This document shows, in pieces, positions 18,690 through 21,673 of a DNA stretch of 21,673 bases (within the stretch, counting starts at the first letter, position 1; every line of letters begins with the position of its first letter). The position numbers and the translations under genes are program-made. Origin of the DNA: JBBDWK01 sp040902885. GTDB lineage: Bacteria; Acidobacteriota; Terriglobia; Bryobacterales; Bryobacteraceae. Under the pieces are notes generated by a model. That model saw only the letters and a list, made by a program, of their open reading frames with translations. It did no database searches and had not been told where the DNA came from. The stretch lies in assembly GCA_040902885.1 (NCBI GenBank), contig JBBDWK010000066.1:1-21673 (forward strand). The letters are read 5' to 3'.

Positions 18690-19401
18690 CCTGCCTCTCC
18701 TGCTGGCTGGAATTCCGGCGAGCGGCTTTAGCCAGTTCCTGCCATCCCTGCAGGCTAACACGCCCGAAGAGTTCGATGCCTACTTAGTGCTGCAGCGGCC
18801 CCAACCACCCGCGCAGCTTTTGGCGGGGATTGCGAAGTTCGAGTGCGACTGGCCGGAATCCGAGCTATTGGCTCACGTTTACGAGATGAAGTTCGAGGCG
18901 TACAGAACATTGGGCGAGGTCGAAGGCGCGATCGCGGCGGCCGGGCAGGCGCTGCGCGCCGTTCCATCGAACCTCGCCATCATGGCGGCAGTGGCCTTGA
19001 TCCTGGGGAACTCCGGCTCCGACCTCGCCGCCGTCGATAGGGCATCTCAGTACGCGGAGCGGGTGCTGAAAAGCCTGGAGACCTTCCGGGTGCCTCGCAG
19101 TGTGCCGTATGAAAAGTGGCTGCGGGTTCGCGCCCGCTTGCAGTCACAGGCGCATGCGGCCTTGGGTCTTGCCGCCTTTCATCGCGGGCGCGCCAGTGAA
19201 GCGGCTCGGGAGTTTGAAAGCGCGGTTGCGCTGGCTCCCGAACCGGAGCCTGCTCATCACTACCGCCTCGGAAAGCTGTATCAGGCGCAGGATCGCATCG
19301 CCGAGGCGAGGGAGCAATTCCGGCGCGCGGCGAGTCTTGGCGAACCCACCATCCGCGGCTTGGCCGAAGCGGAGTTACACACGCTCAGCCCGGGAAAATA
19401 A
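18649..19401 (+). CDS. Secreted tetratricopeptide-repeat protein of acidobacterial type
   Basis: This 250-residue protein has a clear signal peptide: a basic HVIRRR segment, the hydrophobic FLILPLLLAGIPA and a likely cut near GFSQ (about 28). The body is TPR-like: a segment with LAHVYEMKFEAYRTLGEVEGAIAA (about 75-100), a linker with VPRSVPYEKWLRVRARLQSQ, and two better TPRs (ALGLAAFHRGRASEAAREFE, HYRLGKLYQAQDRIAEAREQ). This arrangement is frequent in Acidobacteriota, usually with unknown function. Its residues of about 40-170 resemble residues 25-175 of the multihaem cytochrome at 17848-16055. The ATG at 18649 is preferred over the GTG at 18640; a GGGA precedes it at close spacing. Any later start removes the signal peptide. 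The start overlaps head-to-head with the minus-strand gene at 18689. Confidence 0.82.
   Translation: MQQSHVIRRRIFLILPLLLAGIPASGFSQFLPSLQANTPEEFDAYLVLQRPQPPAQLLAGIAKFECDWPESELLAHVYEMKFEAYRTLGEVEGAIAAAGQALRAVPSNLAIMAAVALILGNSGSDLAAVDRASQYAERVLKSLETFRVPRSVPYEKWLRVRARLQSQAHAALGLAAFHRGRASEAAREFESAVALAPEPEPAHHYRLGKLYQAQDRIAEAREQFRRAASLGEPTIRGLAEAELHTLSPGK
18694..18701 (-). promoter_or_regulatory. Strong Shine-Dalgarno that fixes the minus-strand TPR start
   Basis: On the minus strand AGGAGAGG ends 4 bases before the ATG at 18689, the best ribosome-binding site in the right half of the window. It lies inside the coding region of the divergent plus-strand gene, which shows that the two 5' ends truly overlap. 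Confidence 0.65.
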
Positions 19402-19415
19402 GCTGCGAAGGTTGG

Positions 19416-19450
19416 CGCCGATCTCGCCGGTCTTTCCGTTCAGGCTCGCA
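19416..19450 (+). repeat. Direct repeat, copy B (non-coding gap)
   Basis: This lies in the 55-base gap between two convergent genes (stops at 19401 and 19457) and matches 11857-11891 in the maltokinase domain at 34 of 35 positions. The gap is also bracketed by CTGCGA (19403-19408) and TCGCAG (19446-19451), which are complementary, and an inner GGCG (19414-19417) can pair with CGCC (19425-19428). The only base that differs from copy A (19428) is one that completes this inner stem. The segment may therefore form a hairpin between the two genes. Confidence 0.8.
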
Positions 19451-19456
19451 GTAGTA

Positions 19457-20698
19457 TCAGCCGCGCGCTCTCTCGGCGGCGAAGAACTCGCGCAGGCGGC
19501 GAACCGCCAGAATCTCGTCTCCGTCTTTCATGCAGCGGGTCTGAAACGTGCCGCCTTCGTCGTCCTCGTAATAGAGGACGCGCGGCTCGCCGCTCATCAG
19601 CTTCTTGAATGCCTCGCGCCCGGTAAGCGGAATGATCTTGCGATCCCAGGTCACCCGCACCTCACCGAAACCGGCTCCGTTGACCCGGTACTCGGCCTTG
19701 ACGCCCGGCAGGTCCTTCAGCCGGTCCGCCATGTATCGCGCCTTCTTGTTCCAGGTCTCGTGAACGAACTCGCTATCTAATTCCACGTACCGGTTCAGCG
19801 CGGCTATGAGCCCGACAATCTCTTCTTTTCCCACCTTCATGCCGCGGCCGATATTCGCGTTCGGCGAATGGTTGAGCGCGGCCGCCTCGACGAGGTCGCG
19901 CCGGCCGGCAAGGATGCCCGTCGATTGCGGCCCGAGCAGACCTTTGCCGCCGCTGATGACCGTGAGGTCCGCGCCCATGGCCGTATAGCGGGTGAGGCTG
20001 GAGACCGGCGGCAGTTCCGAGGCGGCATCGATCAGCAGAGGCACGTTGGCCCGTTTGGCGATGGAGACAAGCTCCTCCGGCATCACCACGCCGTTGCTTT
20101 TGGAGCGCTCCACGCTCGCCAATGCGCCGATCATGGCCGTCTTTTCACCGATCGCATTGACAAGCTGGTCTTTGGTTTCCACTTCGACGATGGTCATACC
20201 CGCCGCCCGGTAGGCCCGGTCGTAAACAACGCGGTGGCTCTTCAGGATGAGGCATTCCCGTTTGGCCCAGGTTGGGTGAGGGAGCGCTTGGATCTTCTCG
20301 GGGTCCTTTCCCGTCAGGCACGCCGCGGCGCCGAGAAGCATGGCCGAGAACGAACCCGCGGTGACAAGCGCGAATTCCGTCTTCATCACCTCCGCGACGC
20401 GGCGGCCGGCCGCCTCGTTGAGCTCATACATGTCCACGAACTGATCGTTGGCCTCCGCCATGGCCCGCAATACTTCGGGGGGCATGAGCGATCCGCCGTA
20501 GATGGTCGTGTGCCCGCGGCAGCTCAGCAGAGGCCGGATTCCCAGCAGGCGGGTATAGACGCTGTCCTGGTATAGAGGCCTTGAGTCCGCCCGAGGGGCT
20601 GCGCCAAAAAGCGCCCCAAGCCCTCCAACGCGAAAGATGTCGCGGCGGCTCAGTTTAGCGGCTGCGGATTGGAACAGATCGCGGACGAGATGGTGCAT
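19457..20698 (-). CDS. Tat-exported SelA-like (class V-fold) PLP-dependent enzyme
   Basis: The 413-residue protein belongs to the SelA-like fold-type I PLP enzymes, close in appearance to D-glucosaminate-6-phosphate ammonia-lyase-like proteins rather than true selenocysteine synthase. Visible marks are RPLLSCRGHTTIYGGSLMPP (55-74), the PLP-ring Asp224 in LLIDAASELPP, the Schiff-base Lys252 in SGGKGLLGPQSTG and GRGMKVGKEEIVGL (284-297). The N-terminus carries a twin-arginine motif, SRRDIFR (17-23), followed by a short hydrophobic stretch (VGGLGALFGAAP), so it is predicted to be exported already folded with cofactor. The start at 20698 has AAGGA about 4 bases upstream. Divergent from the RraA-like gene across 44 bases. 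The reaction (ammonia elimination, racemisation or other) is not determined. Confidence 0.85.
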   Translation of the reverse strand: MHHLVRDLFQSAAAKLSRRDIFRVGGLGALFGAAPRADSRPLYQDSVYTRLLGIRPLLSCRGHTTIYGGSLMPPEVLRAMAEANDQFVDMYELNEAAGRRVAEVMKTEFALVTAGSFSAMLLGAAACLTGKDPEKIQALPHPTWAKRECLILKSHRVVYDRAYRAAGMTIVEVETKDQLVNAIGEKTAMIGALASVERSKSNGVVMPEELVSIAKRANVPLLIDAASELPPVSSLTRYTAMGADLTVISGGKGLLGPQSTGILAGRRDLVEAAALNHSPNANIGRGMKVGKEEIVGLIAALNRYVELDSEFVHETWNKKARYMADRLKDLPGVKAEYRVNGAGFGEVRVTWDRKIIPLTGREAFKKLMSGEPRVLYYEDDEGGTFQTRCMKDGDEILAVRRLREFFAAERARG

Positions 20699-20727
20699 GG
20701 CTTCCTTCCCGATTCGGAATTTGGGTC

Positions 20728-20758
20728 TATCATATCAGTGTCATGAGAGCATTCCCAA
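20728..20758. promoter_or_regulatory. Candidate divergent promoter between the PLP enzyme and RraA-like genes
   Basis: The 44-base gap holds TATCAT at 20728-20733, a five-of-six -10 for the plus strand, and on the other strand TATGAT (20734-20729), also five of six. For the minus strand, TTGGGA (20758-20753) lies 18 bases upstream of TATGAT, inside the RraA-like gene. No convincing plus-strand -35 is seen. The overlapping boxes suggest a shared, possibly mutually exclusive promoter. Confidence 0.35.
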
Positions 20759-21630
20759 TTCTGTTTGCAATTGCCTTTGCGGCGGCCATGCCGTCGGATG
20801 CGCAGGTGTTCCGCTTTTCGCGCGAGGAGATGATCCGCTACACCTCGAAGAACCCATTCGAGCGGTTCCCGGATGGGCGGCCGAAAGTTCCGGATGCGCT
20901 GCTCGAGAGGGTTCGCGCGCTTTCCGTGGAAGAGGCGTGGGGCGTCCTGCGCAACAAAGGTTACCGCTACCAGTTCGCGGGCGACTTTCAGGTATTGCGG
21001 CCGGGCAACAAGCTTGTGGGACGGGCCGTGACCGCTCAATACCTGCCGCTGCGGCCGGATCTCGCCGAGGTTCTCGAGGCCGATGCTAAGGAGAAGGGAA
21101 TGCCGCGCGGGGCCAATCAGAAGGTCATCGATCTACTGGGGGAAAACGACGTGCCCGTGATCGACCTGATGGGCGCTGCGCCCGGCCATAACTTCGGGGG
21201 CGATAACCTTCATGCCGCCATCTATGGGCGGACGAAGACCGGCGCGGTGGTCGACGGTACGGTCCGCGACGTGGGAGGTATTCTCGACTTTCCGACCCAG
21301 GTCTACTACAAACAAGCGCATCCGGCTGCCGTGGCCGACGTGTCCGTGGTGGGAATCAACATCCCCGTGCAGGTGAGCGGCGCCATCGTCATGCCCGGCG
21401 ACGTGGTCCTCGGCGATCGCGAGGGTGTCATCTTTATTCCGCCGCACCTGGTGCAGGAGATTGTGGATGCGGCCGAGAAGGTTCAAATACATGACGAGTG
21501 GACGAAGCAGAAATTCCTGACCGGCAAGTACAAGGCCAGCGAGCTGTATGGCGGCGGCCCGCTCTCGCCCGAGTTGCAGAAGGAGTATGACGAGTACGTC
21601 CGGAAGCGGCTTTCCGAAGCGTGTCGTTAG
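20743..21630 (+). CDS. Exported RraA-family protein (HMG/CHA aldolase-like)
   Basis: The 295-residue protein has a signal peptide (MRAFPILFAIAFAAAMPSDAQ, cut near residue 20) and an RraA/HMG-aldolase domain (about 60-250). Conserved positions visible are the GGDNLHAAIYGRTKTGAVVDG segment (Asp154 region), Arg175-Asp176 in DGTVRDVGG, and PVQVSGAIVMPGDVVLGDREGV. In the enzymes of this family the equivalent Arg and Asp bind substrate and a divalent metal for retro-aldol cleavage of 4-hydroxy-2-oxo acids; other members lack activity and only inhibit RNase E, which an exported protein could not do. A C-terminal extension after 250 is rich in charged residues. It faces the exported SelA-like gene, suggesting joint action. 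No clear Shine-Dalgarno precedes the ATG at 20743. Confidence 0.87.
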   Translation: MRAFPILFAIAFAAAMPSDAQVFRFSREEMIRYTSKNPFERFPDGRPKVPDALLERVRALSVEEAWGVLRNKGYRYQFAGDFQVLRPGNKLVGRAVTAQYLPLRPDLAEVLEADAKEKGMPRGANQKVIDLLGENDVPVIDLMGAAPGHNFGGDNLHAAIYGRTKTGAVVDGTVRDVGGILDFPTQVYYKQAHPAAVADVSVVGINIPVQVSGAIVMPGDVVLGDREGVIFIPPHLVQEIVDAAEKVQIHDEWTKQKFLTGKYKASELYGGGPLSPELQKEYDEYVRKRLSEACR

Positions 21631-21640
21631 CTTTTCAAGT

Positions 21641-21673
21641 TGTCCGGTTTTATTGACACGTGATCTGTCCGGT
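21641..21673 (+). repeat. Short direct repeat at the right edge, possible mobile-element end
   Basis: TGTCCGGT occurs at 21641-21648 and again at 21666-21673, 25 bases apart, right after the RraA-like stop. Between them is a perfect TTGACA (21653-21658) and a CACGTG palindrome (21657-21662). Repeated terminal motifs and an outward -35-like box are seen at the ends of some insertion sequences (for example IS21-like), but the window stops here and no transposase is visible. Confidence 0.3.

Noticed and set aside
16068..19503. Shared short string around CGCGCAGGCGGC near 16069 and 19491
   Set aside because: About a dozen bases, both encoding Arg-Leu-Arg near C-termini on the minus strand; explained by codon bias.
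19457..20698. True selenocysteine synthase (SelA)
   Set aside because: It has a Tat signal and ammonia-lyase-like motifs, is shorter than bacterial SelA, and no selB or tRNA-Sec is nearby.

Overview
The window looks like chromosomal DNA from a GC-rich Acidobacteriota bacterium, probably near the Bryobacterales/Solibacter group. The clues are an Oar-type TonB-dependent receptor with an N-terminal carboxypeptidase-regulatory-like domain, the characteristic acidobacterial secreted TPR proteins, a TPR/multiheme cytochrome pair, and a Tat-exported PLP enzyme next to an exported RraA-like protein. This placement is from protein style only, with no rRNA or database search. Genes are dense: the longest gap is about 120 bp, so no stretch over 300 bases lacks a gene. 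I found no tRNA, rRNA, CRISPR array or complete mobile element.

Layout, left to right: (1) 1-558, the 3' end of a protein with a Gly/Gln tandem repeat, cut by the window edge. (2) 678-1805, a four-helix PepSY membrane protein. (3) 1866-3644, a siroheme/4Fe-4S nitrite/sulfite reductase, translationally coupled to purH (3644-5185). (4) 5262-12490, a compact three-gene cluster, glgE, glgB and a treS-maltokinase fusion, with gaps of 5 and 6 bases. Together these encode the whole GlgE route: trehalose to maltose (TreS), maltose to maltose-1-phosphate (maltokinase), polymerisation to alpha-1,4-glucan (GlgE) and branching (GlgB). (5) 12611-16051, a large TonB-dependent outer-membrane receptor, converging with (6) a minus-strand TPR protein plus eight-haem cytochrome c operon (18689 to 16055). 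(7) 18649-19401, a secreted TPR protein whose start overlaps head-to-head with the minus-strand TPR gene. (8) A divergent pair at 20698-19457 (SelA-like PLP enzyme, Tat signal) and 20743-21630 (RraA-like protein with a signal peptide).

The glucan cluster and the purine and sulfur/nitrogen genes are cytoplasmic metabolism. From 12.6 kb on, every gene encodes a product with an export signal, so the right half is an envelope/periplasm region.

Observations most worth a second look: a 35-base segment of the maltokinase coding region recurs with one mismatch 7.5 kb away in the gap between two convergent genes; two signal peptides are encoded antisense to each other at 18649-18689; the cytochrome carries an N-terminal domain paralogous to the neighbouring stand-alone TPR protein; a PLP enzyme and an aldolase-family protein both appear exported; and a possible 3' remnant of an outer-membrane protein gene lies behind the glucan operon. 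I did not find a clear candidate for a wholly new defence or mobile system.
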